Assembly: GCF_001293565.1 (NCBI RefSeq)
Contig: NZ_JXMU01000022.1
Span: 1 to 64,000, forward strand
Source: Ahrensia marina
GTDB taxonomy: Bacteria; Pseudomonadota; Alphaproteobacteria; Rhizobiales; Rhizobiaceae
DNA: 64,000 bases
Direction of reading: 5' to 3'
The translations under genes and the position numbers were made by a program. The notes under the pieces were generated by a model. It ran no database searches and was not told where the DNA came from. It was given only the letters and a program-made list of their open reading frames with translations. This document shows, piece after piece, positions 1 through 10,471 of this stretch. Every line of letters starts with the position of its first letter. Within the stretch, counting starts at the first letter, position 1.

Positions 1-266
1 TAAAAATAGAGACACTCTGCGGTGAAGGGCTTGGCTGAAAGCCGATAAACAGTCTTACCGCTTACCTTAAAACGATTTTATGTGGAATTCACCGCAAACC
101 ATACGGTTAGAGGGCTTGCACTCCTAATACTATCGTTGATTATCAGTCTGGTTTTCTGGAACTTGGAACAATACCATTATGCAGAACACTCAAGGATGGA
201 TAATCTTTGAAACATAGAGCGGCGGACGACTTTATTTCCGCCAAGTATTAATGAGAGAGAATATAT
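1..266. other. Non-coding leader upstream of pntA
   Basis: No convincing gene is seen; only ORFs of about a dozen codons occur. A short inverted repeat (GGCGGA at 221-226, TCCGCC at 237-242) lies just before the GAGAGA-type ribosome binding site of pntA and would form a 6-bp hairpin in the mRNA leader. It has no T-run, so it is not a classical terminator. The pntA promoter should lie here, but I cannot place it. Confidence 0.5.
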
Positions 267-1844
267 ATGACCGTCATTGGTGCTCCCAAGGAGACGTTCG
301 CTGGAGAAAACCGCGTCGCGATGACGCCGCAATCAGCGTTAGACCTTCAAAAACTCGGCTATGAATGCCTCATAGAAAAAGGCGCCGGAACGGCAGCCGG
401 GTTCTCAGATGCTGCCTATAAGGAGGCGGGCGTTAAGATTGCTGCGTCAGCCGCCGCGCTTTGGCGGGAAGCAGATGTTGTTGCAAAAGTGCGCGCACCT
501 TCGCCAGCAGAGGTAAAGAAATTCCGCGCAAACCAGACCGTGATCAGTTTTGTCAATCCGGCAGCTTCCGACAAATTACTGGAAGCGTCTAAGAAAGCTG
601 AAAGCACACTTATTGCAATTGATATGGTGCCGCGTATTTCACGTGCGCAGAAAATGGATGCGCTTTCATCCATGGCCAATATAGCAGGTTATCGGGCTGT
701 CATTGAAGCAGGCAATAATTTTGGCCGTTTCTTTACCGGTCAGGTTACTGCGGCCGGTAAAGTGCCGCCGGCAAAAGTTCTGGTCATTGGTGCCGGGGTT
801 GCCGGTCTTGCCGCGATTGGAACATCGACATCGCTTGGCGCTATAACTTATGCCTTTGACGTGCGCCCCGAAGTTGCCGAGCAAATCGAATCCATGGGCG
901 CTGAATTTGTGTTCCTTGATTTTGAAGAATCGAGCCAGGATAGTTCGGCAACGGGCGGGTATGCCGCGCCTTCATCGCCGGAATTCCGTGAAAAGCAATT
1001 GGAAAAATTCCGCGAAATGGCCCCTGATATTGATATCGTCATTTGTACGGCATTAATTCCAAACCGTGAAGCGCCTGAGCTGTGGACCGAAGACATGGTT
1101 GCGGCCATGAAGCCGGGGTCGGTGATTGTTGACCTTGCTGCGGAAAAAGGCGGTAACTGCAAGCTGACGCAGATGGACGAAAAGATTGTAACGGACAATG
1201 GCGTCACCATTGTTGGGTACACTGACTTTCCAAGCCGTATGGCAACGCAGTCCTCAACACTTTATGCAAACAATATCCGCCATATGATGGCTGACCTGAC
1301 GCCTGAAAAAGATGGTGTCATCAACCACAATATGGAAGATGATGTGATCCGCGGCGCAACGGTAACGCACAAGGGCGAGATTACTTATCCGCCGCCACCG
1401 CCAAAGGTTGCCGCGATAGCTGCGGCGCCGAAAAAGGAAAAAGCCAAAGAGCTGACAGCCGAAGAAAAGAAAGCCAATGAACTTGCTGCCTTTAAAGAGG
1501 CAACAAAACAGCAGGTTACGCTTTTGGCTGTGGGCGGCGCGATTATGCTGCTCATCGGTATGTTTGCACCGGCAAGCTTTATGCAGCATTTCATCGTATT
1601 TGCGCTGGCATGTTTTGTCGGCTTCCAGGTTATCTGGAATGTGTCGCATGCCTTACACACACCCTTGATGGCGGTAACCAATGCGATTTCAGGTATCGTG
1701 ATTATCGGTGCGTTATTGCAAATCGGGTCGGGAAGCTGGCTCGTTGTGATACTCAGCTTTATTTCGGTGCTTATCGCGTCAATCAATATCGTTGGTGGCT
1801 TTCTGGTTACACGCCGGATGCTTGCCATGTTCCAGAAATCTTAA
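267..1844 (+). CDS. pntA: NAD(P) transhydrogenase subunit alpha PntA
   Basis: PntA is one half of the inner-membrane proton-translocating transhydrogenase, which uses the proton gradient to drive hydride transfer from NADH to NADP+. The 525-residue protein has the alanine-dehydrogenase-like NAD(H)-binding domain (about residues 1-380, nucleotide-binding GAGVAGLAA near 175), a charged Ala/Lys/Glu-rich linker with a run of prolines around 375-410, and a C-terminal membrane part of three to four helices (about 418-525). Length matches the undivided enterobacterial-type alpha subunit, whereas many alphaproteobacteria split it into PntAA and PntAB. The start is preceded by GAGAGA. pntB follows after 12 bases, so the two form an operon. 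Identification is secure. Confidence 0.96.
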   Translation: MTVIGAPKETFAGENRVAMTPQSALDLQKLGYECLIEKGAGTAAGFSDAAYKEAGVKIAASAAALWREADVVAKVRAPSPAEVKKFRANQTVISFVNPAASDKLLEASKKAESTLIAIDMVPRISRAQKMDALSSMANIAGYRAVIEAGNNFGRFFTGQVTAAGKVPPAKVLVIGAGVAGLAAIGTSTSLGAITYAFDVRPEVAEQIESMGAEFVFLDFEESSQDSSATGGYAAPSSPEFREKQLEKFREMAPDIDIVICTALIPNREAPELWTEDMVAAMKPGSVIVDLAAEKGGNCKLTQMDEKIVTDNGVTIVGYTDFPSRMATQSSTLYANNIRHMMADLTPEKDGVINHNMEDDVIRGATVTHKGEITYPPPPPKVAAIAAAPKKEKAKELTAEEKKANELAAFKEATKQQVTLLAVGGAIMLLIGMFAPASFMQHFIVFALACFVGFQVIWNVSHALHTPLMAVTNAISGIVIIGALLQIGSGSWLVVILSFISVLIASINIVGGFLVTRRMLAMFQKS

Positions 1845-1856
1845 GGGGGCTGAAAC

Positions 1857-3299
1857 ATGTTTTCTATTGGTGTTTCATCAGCCGCCTATATTGCGGCATC
1901 TGTTCTTTTCATTCTTTCGCTTGGCGGTTTGAGTAATCAAGAAAGCGCGAAACGCGCCGTCTGGTATGGTATCGTCGGCATGGCAATTGCCGTTATAGCA
2001 ACGGTTTTTGGTCCGGGCGTTTACAATATTTTCCTCATCCTCGTTGCTGTCGCGGCGGGCGGGTTTGCCGGTTATTATGTCGCTGGCCGCGTTCAAATGA
2101 CGGAGATGCCGCAACTTGTGGCAGCGCTTCACTCTTTTGTTGGTCTGGCTGCGGTATTTATTGGCCTTAATGCCGATATCGAGCTTTCTACGGTGCTGGA
2201 CCTTATTGCCGCAGGTGGCAATCAAGACCTTTTGACCGGTTTTGGTAAAAAGCTGGCAGCGAAAGATGCGGTCGAGATCGCAATCCTTAAAGTTGAAGTG
2301 TTCTTGGGCATTTTCATCGGTGCGGTTACATTTACCGGTTCTGTGATTGCGTTTGGCAAACTTGCCGGCAAAGTTGATGGCAAGCCGAAACAATTGCCGG
2401 GCGGCCATATGCTCAATCTTGCATGTCTGGTTGTCTCCCTGATCCTTGGTATCATGTATTTCAACGGTGCCGGTATCTGGACAATGGTGCTTGTGACGTT
2501 GATTGCCGGCTTTATCGGTTGGCATTTGATCATGGGTATTGGCGGCGCGGATATGCCCGTTGTGGTGTCTATGCTCAACTCCTATTCCGGTTGGGCGGCA
2601 GCGGCGATCGGCTTTACACTGGGTAACGATCTGCTGATCGTGGTCGGCGCGCTTGTCGGTTCGTCCGGTGCTATCCTCTCTTACATTATGTGCAAGGCAA
2701 TGAACCGCAAATTCATCTCGGTGATACTGGGCGGTTTTGGCGGCACATCCGGACCGCAAATGGAAGTTGAAGGTGAGCAAGTGGCGATTGATGCCGACGG
2801 CGTCGCGGCGGCTTTGGATGATGCTGACAGTGTCATCATTATTCCGGGTTACGGCATGGCGGTTGCGCAAGCGCAGCAGTCAGTTTCAGAACTTACAAAG
2901 CGCCTGAGAGCAAAAGGCAAGGAAGTCCGTTTTGCGATTCACCCTGTTGCCGGACGCTTGCCGGGACATATGAATGTTCTGCTGGCCGAAGCAAAAGTGC
3001 CATATGATATTGTTTTGGAAATGGACGAGATCAATGATGATTTTCCGGAAACAGATGTGGCGATTGTTATCGGTTCAAATGACATTGTGAACCCTGCCGC
3101 ACAGGACGATCCGAATTCTCCGATTGCCGGTATGCCGGTGCTGGAGTGCTGGAAAGCAAAGCAGGTCTTTGTTTCCAAGCGCGGTCAGGGTACGGGTTAT
3201 TCCGGTATCGAAAATCCGCTGTTCTTTAAAGAGAATACGCGCATGTTCTATGGTGATGCGAAAGCTTCGCTTGATCTGCTCTTACAAAAAATCAGCTAA
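1857..3299 (+). CDS. pntB: NAD(P) transhydrogenase subunit beta PntB
   Basis: PntB supplies most of the proton channel and the NADP(H)-binding domain of transhydrogenase. The 480-residue protein begins with about nine hydrophobic helices (residues 1-290) and ends with the soluble domain III (about 300-480), which carries the NADP(H) loop [11 protein letters not shown] and the family motif [20 protein letters not shown]. Full length for the family. The ribosome binding site AAGGGGGCTG lies just upstream of the ATG. It is co-transcribed with pntA and closed by a strong terminator. The product is an NADPH source in organisms living on organic acids or osmolytes. Confidence 0.97.
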   Translation: MFSIGVSSAAYIAASVLFILSLGGLSNQESAKRAVWYGIVGMAIAVIATVFGPGVYNIFLILVAVAAGGFAGYYVAGRVQMTEMPQLVAALHSFVGLAAVFIGLNADIELSTVLDLIAAGGNQDLLTGFGKKLAAKDAVEIAILKVEVFLGIFIGAVTFTGSVIAFGKLAGKVDGKPKQLPGGHMLNLACLVVSLILGIMYFNGAGIWTMVLVTLIAGFIGWHLIMGIGGADMPVVVSMLNSYSGWAAAAIGFTLGNDLLIVVGALVGSSGAILSYIMCKAMNRKFISVILGGFGGTSGPQMEVEGEQVAIDADGVAAALDDADSVIIIPGYGMAVAQAQQSVSELTKRLRAKGKEVRFAIHPVAGRLPGHMNVLLAEAKVPYDIVLEMDEINDDFPETDVAIVIGSNDIVNPAAQDDPNSPIAGMPVLECWKAKQVFVSKRGQGTGYSGIENPLFFKENTRMFYGDAKASLDLLLQKIS

Positions 3300-3316
3300 T
3301 CTGATTGGCACAAAGA

Positions 3317-3346
3317 AAAGGCGGCTAAGAAGCCGCCTTTTTTATG
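3317..3346. terminator. Bidirectional terminator between pntB and betA
   Basis: Perfect 10-bp stem AAAGGCGGCT (3317-3326) / AGCCGCCTTT (3331-3340) with loop AAGA, followed by T's on the plus strand and preceded by A's that act as T's on the minus strand. It lies between the convergent stops of pntB and betA and probably ends both operons. Confidence 0.9.
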
Positions 3347-3347
3347 T

Positions 3348-5006
3348 CTAGCGCTGTGCGGTTTCCCAATCAGGATTGATCCACGGCTCGGCATTGGATG
3401 CAGGCAGCAAATCTTTACCTAAAATATGATCGGCTGCTTTCTCGCCGGTCATAATCGACGGGCCGTTAAGATTGCCATTTGTGATTTGCGGGAAGATTGA
3501 ACTGTCCGCCACGCGCAAACGGTCAACGCCAATGACTTTTGTATCCTGGTCAACAACGGCCATAGGGTCGTCGCTACGCCCCATTTTACATGTACCGCAG
3601 GGATGGTAAGCACTTTCCACATGCTCTTTGATAAAGCCGTTGAGCTCATCGTCGGATTGCAGAGCGTCGCCCGGCTGAATTTCATGTTTGACATAAGGCT
3701 TGAAAGCATCCTGCGCGAAAATCTCCCGTGTCAGACGAATACAGGTGCGAAAATCCTCCCAGTCTTTTTCATGGGACATATAATTAAACAGGATTTTCGG
3801 TGCCTCACGCGGGTCATTGGACCGCAGCGTGATTTCACCGCGGCTTGGCGAGCGCATGGGACCCACATGGGCTTGGAAACCATGGCCTTCAGCAGGTGCT
3901 TTGCCGTCATAGCGGATCGCCATCGGCAGAAAGTGATATTGAATGTCGGGATATTTTACCCCTGCTTTTGATCGTACAAATGCAGCGCTTTCAAACTGGT
4001 TGGAGGCACCAAGGCCGGTTTTTGTAAACAGCCATTGAGCACCAATCAGTGCTTTTGAGAAAAGGTTCCAGTGCTTGTAAAGCGTTATCGGCTGGCTTGA
4101 TGCCATTTGAAGATAAAGCTCCAAATGGTCTTGCAGGTTCTGGCCGACACCGGCGCGGTTTGCCACAACATCAATGCCATGCTCTGACAAATGTTCAGCA
4201 GGGCCAATGCCGGAAAGCATCAATAGTTTTGGAGAATTGATCGAACTTGCGGCAATGATGACTTCGCGGTTCGCTTTAATGGTTTCGCTGCTTCCACCGC
4301 GTGAAACCTGAACGCCTTTGGCCTCGCCATTCTCAATGATGATTTTCTCGGCAAAGGCGTTAATCACTTCGCATTTATAGCGCTTGATGGCAGGCTTAAG
4401 GTAAGCATTGGCACCTGACCAGCGGCGGCCCTTATAGACCGTTTGCTCCATCGGGCCGAAACCTTCTTGTTTACGGCCGTTATAATCATCGGTGAGTTCG
4501 TAACCTGCCTGTTTGCCAGCATCGACAAAGGCTTGGAAAAGCGGGTTCTCGCGCGGGCCGCGTGTAACGTGCAGCGGGCCGGATTTGCCGCGCCAGTCCG
4601 CATCGCCGCCATGACCGCCACTGTCCCAGCTCTCCATGCGTTTGTAATAGGGCAGCACATTGGCATAAGACCATCCATCTGCACCCATGTCAGACCAAGT
4701 GTTGAAGTCCTCTGCGTGACCGCGCACATAGACCATGCCGTTGATTGAGGACGATCCGCCAATGACTTTACCGCGCGGTGTTGCGAGGCGACGGCCGCCC
4801 AAATGCGGTTCCGGTTCGGACTGGAAGCCCCAATCATAGCGCGACATGTTCATCGGATAGGAAAGCGCCGCCGGCATTTGAATGAACGGTCCCATATCCG
4901 TGCCGCCATGCTCGATGACCAGCACAGATGCGCCTGATTCTGAAAGGCGGTAGGCAAGGGCGCAGCCGGCAGATCCCGCACCGACGATGACATAATCAGC
5001 TTGCAT
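3348..5006 (-). CDS. betA: Choline dehydrogenase BetA (GMC oxidoreductase)
   Basis: BetA oxidises choline to betaine aldehyde with FAD and passes electrons to the membrane chain. The 552-residue protein has the N-terminal FAD dinucleotide motif GAGSAG (residues 8-13), GMC signature [14 protein letters not shown] near residue 85, and the C-terminal catalytic segment HPCGTCKMG and the closing [17 protein letters not shown] motif. Length is typical of BetA. It is the last gene of a tight betI-betC-betB-betA operon: its ATG shares one base with the betB stop. The context makes choline the substrate; without it GMC enzymes are hard to assign. Confidence 0.95.
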   Translation of the reverse strand: MQADYVIVGAGSAGCALAYRLSESGASVLVIEHGGTDMGPFIQMPAALSYPMNMSRYDWGFQSEPEPHLGGRRLATPRGKVIGGSSSINGMVYVRGHAEDFNTWSDMGADGWSYANVLPYYKRMESWDSGGHGGDADWRGKSGPLHVTRGPRENPLFQAFVDAGKQAGYELTDDYNGRKQEGFGPMEQTVYKGRRWSGANAYLKPAIKRYKCEVINAFAEKIIIENGEAKGVQVSRGGSSETIKANREVIIAASSINSPKLLMLSGIGPAEHLSEHGIDVVANRAGVGQNLQDHLELYLQMASSQPITLYKHWNLFSKALIGAQWLFTKTGLGASNQFESAAFVRSKAGVKYPDIQYHFLPMAIRYDGKAPAEGHGFQAHVGPMRSPSRGEITLRSNDPREAPKILFNYMSHEKDWEDFRTCIRLTREIFAQDAFKPYVKHEIQPGDALQSDDELNGFIKEHVESAYHPCGTCKMGRSDDPMAVVDQDTKVIGVDRLRVADSSIFPQITNGNLNGPSIMTGEKAADHILGKDLLPASNAEPWINPDWETAQR

Positions 5007-6457
5007 TAGAACTGGCTCTCCATGTGGCCCATTTCAACATAGATGGTTTTAAGCTGGCTATAGTGTTCAATCGCCGCTTTTGAGTTTTCGCGGCCAACGC
5101 CGGAAGATTTGACACCGCCAAACGGGATTTCAACCGGCGTCAAATTATAGGCGTTAATCCAGCATGACCCTGCTTCCAACTCACCGATGACACGGTGCGC
5201 GCGGGTAAGATCATTGGTAAAAATTCCAGCGGCCAAACCGAATTCTGTATCATTGGCGCGGGCGATGACCTCCTCGTCGCTTTCAAAATCAAGAACGCAC
5301 ATCACTGGTCCGAAAATTTCTTCACGCGCTATGCTCATGTCGTCTTTGACATCGGCAAAGATTGTTGGCTCGAAGTAAAACCCTTTGCGCTCGATGCGTT
5401 TGCCGCCATAGATAAGCGTTGCACCCTCTTCGAGGCCCTTTGCGACGTAACGCTCGGCAATTTCCATCTGGTTTTTGGAAACCATAGGGCCGAAATTTGT
5501 TGCTTCATCCATTGGATCGCCAATGATGGCTGTTTGCGTGCGCTCTTTGAGGCGCGCAAGGAATTTGTCTTTGATCGATTTATGAACGAACACACGTGTG
5601 CCGTTTGAGCAAATCTGGCCGGAAGAATAGAAGTTTCCTAAAATGGCGCCGCTGATCGCGTCTTCAATATTGGCATCGTCAAATACGATGAGCGGGGATT
5701 TGCCGCCAAGCTCCATTGTCACATGTTTGATCTGGCTTGCCGCTGCCGCATAGACTTTCTTTCCTGTAGGTACGGAGCCGGTGAGCGATACTTTATCAAT
5801 GCGCGGATCATTGACGAGATTTGCACCGACATCGCCCAGTCCTTGCACCACGTTGAAAAGTCCGGCCGGTGCGCCGGCTTCCATGTAAATTTCCGCGATT
5901 TTCAACGCGCAAAGCGGTGTTGTTTCCGATGGCTTGAAAATCATGGCATTGCCGCAGGCAAGGGCAGGGGCCGATTTCCAGCAGGCGATTTGAGTCGGGT
6001 AGTTCCATGCGCCGATACCGACACAGACACCTAAAGGTTCGCGCACTGTGTAGGCAAAACTCTCCCCCAGTGGAATATGTTCTCCGGTCAATGTTCCGGC
6101 AAGACCGCCAAAATATTCGATGCTATCTGCACCTGATGTGGCATCGGCCACTAGCGTTTCCTGTAATGGTTTTCCGGTGTCCCAGGTTTCCAGAACAGAC
6201 AGATCATGATTGCGGGCGCGGATGATATCGGCCGCTTTACGCAGGACGCGCCCGCGCTCTGTACCGCTCATGGCGGCCCATTGTTTTTGCGCCTGCTGCG
6301 CTGCTTCTATCGCCTGATCGATAATGGCAGGCGTTGCCGAATAGACCGTTGCGATGGTTTCGCCTGTCGCAGGATAGATAATTTCTATCGGTGTACCGTT
6401 TTTATCTTCGACATATTGACCGTTGATAAAATGGCTGGCTGTTGGTTTTATGTTCAT
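5006..6457 (-). CDS. betB: Betaine aldehyde dehydrogenase BetB
   Basis: BetB oxidises betaine aldehyde to the osmoprotectant glycine betaine with NAD(P)+. The 483-residue aldehyde dehydrogenase shows the catalytic Cys283 in [13 protein letters not shown], which is characteristic of betaine aldehyde dehydrogenases, and the general base Glu249 in TMELGGKSP. The cofactor region GAWNYPTQI lies near residue 150. Length fits the family. It sits between betC and betA with one-base overlaps on both sides, so translation is probably coupled. Confidence 0.96.
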   Translation of the reverse strand: MNIKPTASHFINGQYVEDKNGTPIEIIYPATGETIATVYSATPAIIDQAIEAAQQAQKQWAAMSGTERGRVLRKAADIIRARNHDLSVLETWDTGKPLQETLVADATSGADSIEYFGGLAGTLTGEHIPLGESFAYTVREPLGVCVGIGAWNYPTQIACWKSAPALACGNAMIFKPSETTPLCALKIAEIYMEAGAPAGLFNVVQGLGDVGANLVNDPRIDKVSLTGSVPTGKKVYAAAASQIKHVTMELGGKSPLIVFDDANIEDAISGAILGNFYSSGQICSNGTRVFVHKSIKDKFLARLKERTQTAIIGDPMDEATNFGPMVSKNQMEIAERYVAKGLEEGATLIYGGKRIERKGFYFEPTIFADVKDDMSIAREEIFGPVMCVLDFESDEEVIARANDTEFGLAAGIFTNDLTRAHRVIGELEAGSCWINAYNLTPVEIPFGGVKSSGVGRENSKAAIEHYSQLKTIYVEMGHMESQF

Positions 6458-7968
6458 TATTCACCTCTCGGGAAGCGCTGATTTTCTTCCAGCACATTCA
6501 AATCCATATGATTGCGCATATAGCGCTCTGATGCTTTTTGCAGTGGCTGATAGTCCCACGGGTAATAAGAGCCATTGCGCAATGCTTCATAAACGACCCA
6601 GCGTCCGGCCTGACTGTGACGGACATCCGCGTCATATTGCTCAATATCCCAACGCTTTTTCATTTGAGCGTCAAAGCCAGCCACTATGTCTTTATAGGCC
6701 GGATCGGCAGCTAGATTTTTCAACTCATGCGGATCGGCTTCAAGATCAAAAAGCTGATCGGGATCAAGAGCGCAGCGGTTGAACTTCCAGTTTTCAGAGC
6801 GCAGTGAAATCAGCGGCGCATAGGAAGCTTCAGCCGCATATTCCATCGCGACTGGCGATTGCCGTGTTTTGCCTTGGCCGAGCGGGACAAGACTTTCGCC
6901 CTCCGTCCACGCCATGACCTCGCTCATATCAATACCTGCAAGATCGCATAGGGTCGGGCAGATATCGATATTGGACACCGGTTCTGTTACAAGACCGGCC
7001 TGCATTGTTGGCGATGATATCATAATCGGCACACGCGCAGAGCCTTCATAAAAGCTCATCTTGAACCACAAGCCGCGCTCGCCGAGCATGTCGCCGTGAT
7101 CTGACACAAAAAGAATTGTCGCTTCCTGACGCGTAGCTTCAAGTGTTCTTAAAAGTTCGCCGACCTTATCATCAAGATAGGAGATATTGGCAAAATAAGC
7201 GCGTCTTGCGCGGCGGATATGCTCGTCGGTTATATTAAAGTTATCGCGGTCATTGGCATCCAGAATGCGCTTGGAATGATCATCTTGCTCGTCATAGGCG
7301 ATAGGCCCTATTTGTGGCATGAGGTGTTCGCAGTTCTCGTATAAATCCCAATATTTCTTACGCGCGACATAAGGGTCATGCGGATGGGTAAAACTGACTG
7401 TCAGGCACCAAGGGCGTTTATCATGACCACGAGACAGATCATAAAGCTTGCGCGTTGCGTGATAGGCAACCTCGTCATCATATTCCATCTGATTGGTAAT
7501 TTCTGCGACACCGGCGCCGGTTACCGACCCCATATTATGATACCACCAGTCGATGCGTTCACCGGGTTTACGGTAGTCCGGCGTCCAGCCGAAATCCGGT
7601 GGGTAAACATCGGTGGTCAAACGATCCTCAAAGCCGTGCAACTGATCTGCGCCGACAAAGTGCATTTTTCCGGACAGGCAGGTCTGGTATCCGGCGCGGC
7701 GCAAATGATGCGCATAGGTCGGGATAGAGGAAGCAAATTCAGCCGCATTATCATAAACACGTGTGCGCGATGGCAGTTGGCCAGACATAAAGCTTGCACG
7801 CCCCGGCGCACAGAGCGGCGATGCGGTATAGCTGTTTTTGAAGCGTGTGGACTGAGCAGCAAGCCGTTTTAAATTGGGCGCATGAAGCCAGTCGGACGGT
7901 CCGTCAGGAAACAGCGTTCCGTTTAGCTGGTCGACCATAATGATAAGAATGTTGGGTTTTGCCGTCAC
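6457..7968 (-). CDS. betC: Choline-sulfatase BetC
   Basis: BetC hydrolyses choline-O-sulfate to choline and sulfate, feeding BetA and BetB. The 503-residue protein has the sulfatase motif C-A-P-G-R at residues 53-57, in which Cys53 should be converted to formylglycine, followed by the choline-sulfatase-like [12 protein letters not shown]. The N-terminal metal-binding DQ in [12 protein letters not shown] and the later [11 protein letters not shown] motif are intact. The C-terminal extension is typical of choline sulfatases. It overlaps betI by four bases. Presence of betC suggests access to algal or plant choline-O-sulfate. Confidence 0.95.
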   Translation of the reverse strand: MTAKPNILIIMVDQLNGTLFPDGPSDWLHAPNLKRLAAQSTRFKNSYTASPLCAPGRASFMSGQLPSRTRVYDNAAEFASSIPTYAHHLRRAGYQTCLSGKMHFVGADQLHGFEDRLTTDVYPPDFGWTPDYRKPGERIDWWYHNMGSVTGAGVAEITNQMEYDDEVAYHATRKLYDLSRGHDKRPWCLTVSFTHPHDPYVARKKYWDLYENCEHLMPQIGPIAYDEQDDHSKRILDANDRDNFNITDEHIRRARRAYFANISYLDDKVGELLRTLEATRQEATILFVSDHGDMLGERGLWFKMSFYEGSARVPIMISSPTMQAGLVTEPVSNIDICPTLCDLAGIDMSEVMAWTEGESLVPLGQGKTRQSPVAMEYAAEASYAPLISLRSENWKFNRCALDPDQLFDLEADPHELKNLAADPAYKDIVAGFDAQMKKRWDIEQYDADVRHSQAGRWVVYEALRNGSYYPWDYQPLQKASERYMRNHMDLNVLEENQRFPRGE

Positions 7969-8543
7969 AATGTCTCCAGAGCACTATCAACATGTTTTGT
8001 TACCAGTCGAACGCAAAAGCTGCCGTCGGCTTTTTCGTCGCGGAGCGCCTGACGGATATAAAGGCCATCTATCAGGGCAGCTATTGAGTGGGCTAATTCT
8101 ACTGAGGCAGAACCTGCAAGGGGGCGTAAATCATAGATCAAATTGGAGATTAAACGCTTCTGATACACACGTAGAAGACGCTGTGCGCTTTGTGAATTTT
8201 GCGCCTGAACATAAAAGCTCAACCACGCGCTAACGATCTCCGGACGGAAATTTTGTTCGGAAAAACTGGCTTTAATGATCGCCTGAAGGCGTTCACGGGG
8301 TGTCTTTGCCATTAAAATTGCACCGCGCACCTCGGCGCCAAATACCGTTAGAATATGACGCATGGCTGCCAGAAAAATCTGTTCCTTGCTGCCGAAATAA
8401 TGATGGGCTAAGGCGCTGGAAACACCGGCTTTTTTCGCAATCTGGCTGACCGTTACATCCAGCGATCCCGCGTTTCCGATTTCATAAATTGTGGCTTCCA
8501 CCAATGCGCTTCTGCGCATAGGCTCCATTCCAACCTTTGGCAT
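7965..8543 (-). CDS. betI: Choline-responsive TetR-family repressor BetI
   Basis: BetI represses the bet genes when choline is absent. The 192-residue TetR-type protein has an N-terminal helix-turn-helix (about residues 25-50, with VSQIAKKAGVSSALAHHYFGSKE), and a C-terminal ligand domain with the BetI-like RPEIVSAWLSFY segment. It is the first gene of the betICBA operon and diverges from choX over 94 bases, so it probably controls both directions. The symbol rests on the operon context and the BetI-like ligand domain. Confidence 0.93.
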   Translation of the reverse strand: MPKVGMEPMRRSALVEATIYEIGNAGSLDVTVSQIAKKAGVSSALAHHYFGSKEQIFLAAMRHILTVFGAEVRGAILMAKTPRERLQAIIKASFSEQNFRPEIVSAWLSFYVQAQNSQSAQRLLRVYQKRLISNLIYDLRPLAGSASVELAHSIAALIDGLYIRQALRDEKADGSFCVRLVTKHVDSALETL

Positions 8544-8637
8544 TTTTAACCTCTTGACGTTGCCATTGGATAAAAAATGTTTTTAACTGACTCGTCAATC
8601 AATAAAAATATTTGAAGTTTTTCAAAGGGAGATACCC
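8544..8637. promoter_or_regulatory. betI-choX divergent control region with putative BetI operator
   Basis: The 94 bases between betI and choX contain an imperfect palindrome centred on TGACTCGTCA (8588-8597); extended to 8583-8602, seven of nine half-site positions match. It is a good candidate for a BetI operator serving both transcripts, by analogy with TetR-type sites. The -10/-35 elements cannot be fixed with confidence because of AT-rich tracts. The choX ribosome binding site AAAGGGAGA precedes its ATG. Confidence 0.5.
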
Positions 8638-9564
8638 ATGCAGAAGAAACTAATTACGACAGCGGCTGTATTGCTGATGTCATCCGGTGTTGCTTCAGCT
8701 CAATGCGACACTGTTACATTCTCCGATGTTGGTTGGACCGACATCACAGCGACGACTGCGGCGACAACTGTCGTTCTTGATGCGCTTGGTTATGAGACAG
8801 ATGTCAAAGTGCTTTCCGTGCCTGTGACATACGCATCTATGAAAGAGGGCGACATTGATGTGTTCCTCGGTAACTGGATGCCGACGATGGAAGGCGACAT
8901 TGCCGCCTACCGTGAAGAAGGTTCTGTGGATACAGTGCGTACGAACCTCGAAGGCGCTAAATACACGCTTGCGACAAATGCTGCCGGTACGGCGCTTGGC
9001 ATTAAAACATTTGCCGACATTGCCAAGCATAAAGATGCGCTTGAAGGTAAAATTTACGGCATCGAGCCGGGCAATGACGGCAACCGTCTTATCCAAGACA
9101 TGATTGAACAGGGCGCGTTCGAGCTTTCCGGTTTCGAAGTTGCCGAAAGTTCTGAACAGGGCATGTTGGCACAGGTTGAGCGTGCGTCGAAAAAAGACGA
9201 GCCGATTGTATTTCTCGGCTGGGAACCACATCCGATGAACGCTAACTTCGAGATGGGTTATCTTGAAGGCGGCGATGACTTCTTTGGTCCTAATCTGGGC
9301 GGTGCGACAGTGCACACCAACACACGTGCCGGTTATGTTGACGAATGTAAAAATGTCGGCAAACTGCTTCAAAATCTTGAATTCTCGCTTGCAATGGAAA
9401 ACGAAATCATGGGCGCGATCCTCAATGATGGCGAAGAAGCAACGGACGCGGCCTCTGCATGGCTTAAAGCAAACCCATCTACGCTGGATGGCTGGCTTGA
9501 AGGTGTGACGACAAAAGACGGCGGCGATGCTGTGGCTGCGGTTAAATCATCACTCGGCCTTTAA
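8638..9564 (+). CDS. choX: Choline ABC transporter substrate-binding protein ChoX
   Basis: ChoX is the periplasmic binding protein of the ChoXWV high-affinity choline importer. The 308-residue precursor starts with a Sec signal peptide (residues 1-21, ending ASA before QCDTV) and continues as an OpuAC-type quaternary-amine-binding domain with Trp residues such as those in GNWMPTMEGD and FLGWEPHPMNA that could build an aromatic cage. Length fits ChoX. It lies immediately divergent to betI and is followed by a stem-loop and then choW. Choline specificity is inferred from the bet context; betaine or proline betaine are alternatives. Confidence 0.92.
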   Translation: MQKKLITTAAVLLMSSGVASAQCDTVTFSDVGWTDITATTAATTVVLDALGYETDVKVLSVPVTYASMKEGDIDVFLGNWMPTMEGDIAAYREEGSVDTVRTNLEGAKYTLATNAAGTALGIKTFADIAKHKDALEGKIYGIEPGNDGNRLIQDMIEQGAFELSGFEVAESSEQGMLAQVERASKKDEPIVFLGWEPHPMNANFEMGYLEGGDDFFGPNLGGATVHTNTRAGYVDECKNVGKLLQNLEFSLAMENEIMGAILNDGEEATDAASAWLKANPSTLDGWLEGVTTKDGGDAVAAVKSSLGL

Positions 9565-9579
9565 TAACGATACGACAAA

Positions 9580-9603
9580 CCCCGCGACCTTAGTGTCGCG
9601 GGG
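9580..9603 (+). terminator. Stem-loop between choX and choW (partial terminator/processing site)
   Basis: Perfect 9-bp stem CCCCGCGAC (9580-9588) / GTCGCGGGG (9595-9603), loop CTTAGT, followed by ATTTTAAG. The T-tract is short, so it is probably a leaky terminator or 3'-end protector that lets the binding-protein message accumulate above the permease message. Confidence 0.75.
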
Positions 9604-9637
9604 ATTTTAAGAGATAATTTTCATATTGGGTGGGCAT

Positions 9638-10471
9638 ATGGATTGGCTGACAGAGACCAAAATTCCCGTTGGTAAAACAGCGAAAACTATTTTCGAATGG
9701 TTACAAGAGAATGGCGAATGGTTCTTTGACGGGCTGGATATAGCACTCGAAAATATGATTGATGCTATATTGTGGGTGTTTCAGACCCCGCATCCATTTG
9801 TTGTCATCGCCATCATTACAGCGATTACCTTTTATTTGCAGCGTAGCTGGAAAATCTGCCTGTTCGTTGTTCTTGGCTTTTTGTTTATTCTCAATCAGGG
9901 GTATTGGGAAGAAACCACGGAGAGCCTAACGCTCGTTCTGTCGGCGTGTGTTGTGTGTATGGCCCTTGGCGTGCCGATCGGCATTGCGGCAGCCCACCGC
10001 CCGAAACTCTATTCGGCGATGCGACCTGTGCTTGATTTGATGCAGACATTGCCGACTTTTGTCTATCTTATTCCCGCAATTGTGTTTTTCGGTATCGGCA
10101 TGGTGCCCGGCCTTATTGCGACAGTGATATTTGTTCTTCCGGCCCCTATCAGGCTCACCCACCTCGGGATCAGCACGACGCCGAAACCTCTGCTTGAAGC
10201 TGCGCTGGCTTTTGGCGCAACGCCGCGGCAAACACTTTGGAAAGTGGAAATGCCGTATGCCCTGCCGCAAATCATGGCAGGTTTGAACCAGACAATCATG
10301 CTGTCATTGTCGATGGTTGTTATTGCTGCGCTCGTTGGCGCCGATGGATTGGGCGTACCGGTTGTGCGGGCTTTGAACCAGGTGAACACCGCGCTGGGCT
10401 TTGAGAGCGGCATCACCATCGTTGTTGTTGCTATTATGCTGGATAGAATTTTACGGGTGAACCGCTCATGA
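9638..10471 (+). CDS. choW: Choline ABC transporter permease ChoW
   Basis: Membrane permease of the ChoXWV choline importer. The 277-residue protein has an amphipathic N-terminus, then about six to seven hydrophobic segments, with the binding-protein-dependent permease coupling motif (EAALAFGATPRQTLWKVEMP) near residue 190. The ATG at 9638 was chosen over a TTG at 9626 because GGGTGGG lies just upstream of it. The stop overlaps the choV start by four bases (ATGA), so translation is coupled. Confidence 0.93.
   Translation: MDWLTETKIPVGKTAKTIFEWLQENGEWFFDGLDIALENMIDAILWVFQTPHPFVVIAIITAITFYLQRSWKICLFVVLGFLFILNQGYWEETTESLTLVLSACVVCMALGVPIGIAAAHRPKLYSAMRPVLDLMQTLPTFVYLIPAIVFFGIGMVPGLIATVIFVLPAPIRLTHLGISTTPKPLLEAALAFGATPRQTLWKVEMPYALPQIMAGLNQTIMLSLSMVVIAALVGADGLGVPVVRALNQVNTALGFESGITIVVVAIMLDRILRVNRS

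Noticed and set aside
1878-2870. 330-codon minus-strand ORF inside pntB
   Set aside because: It lies antisense to a clear PntB coding frame, has composition typical of a reversed gene (His, Arg and Cys rich) and no recognised domain.
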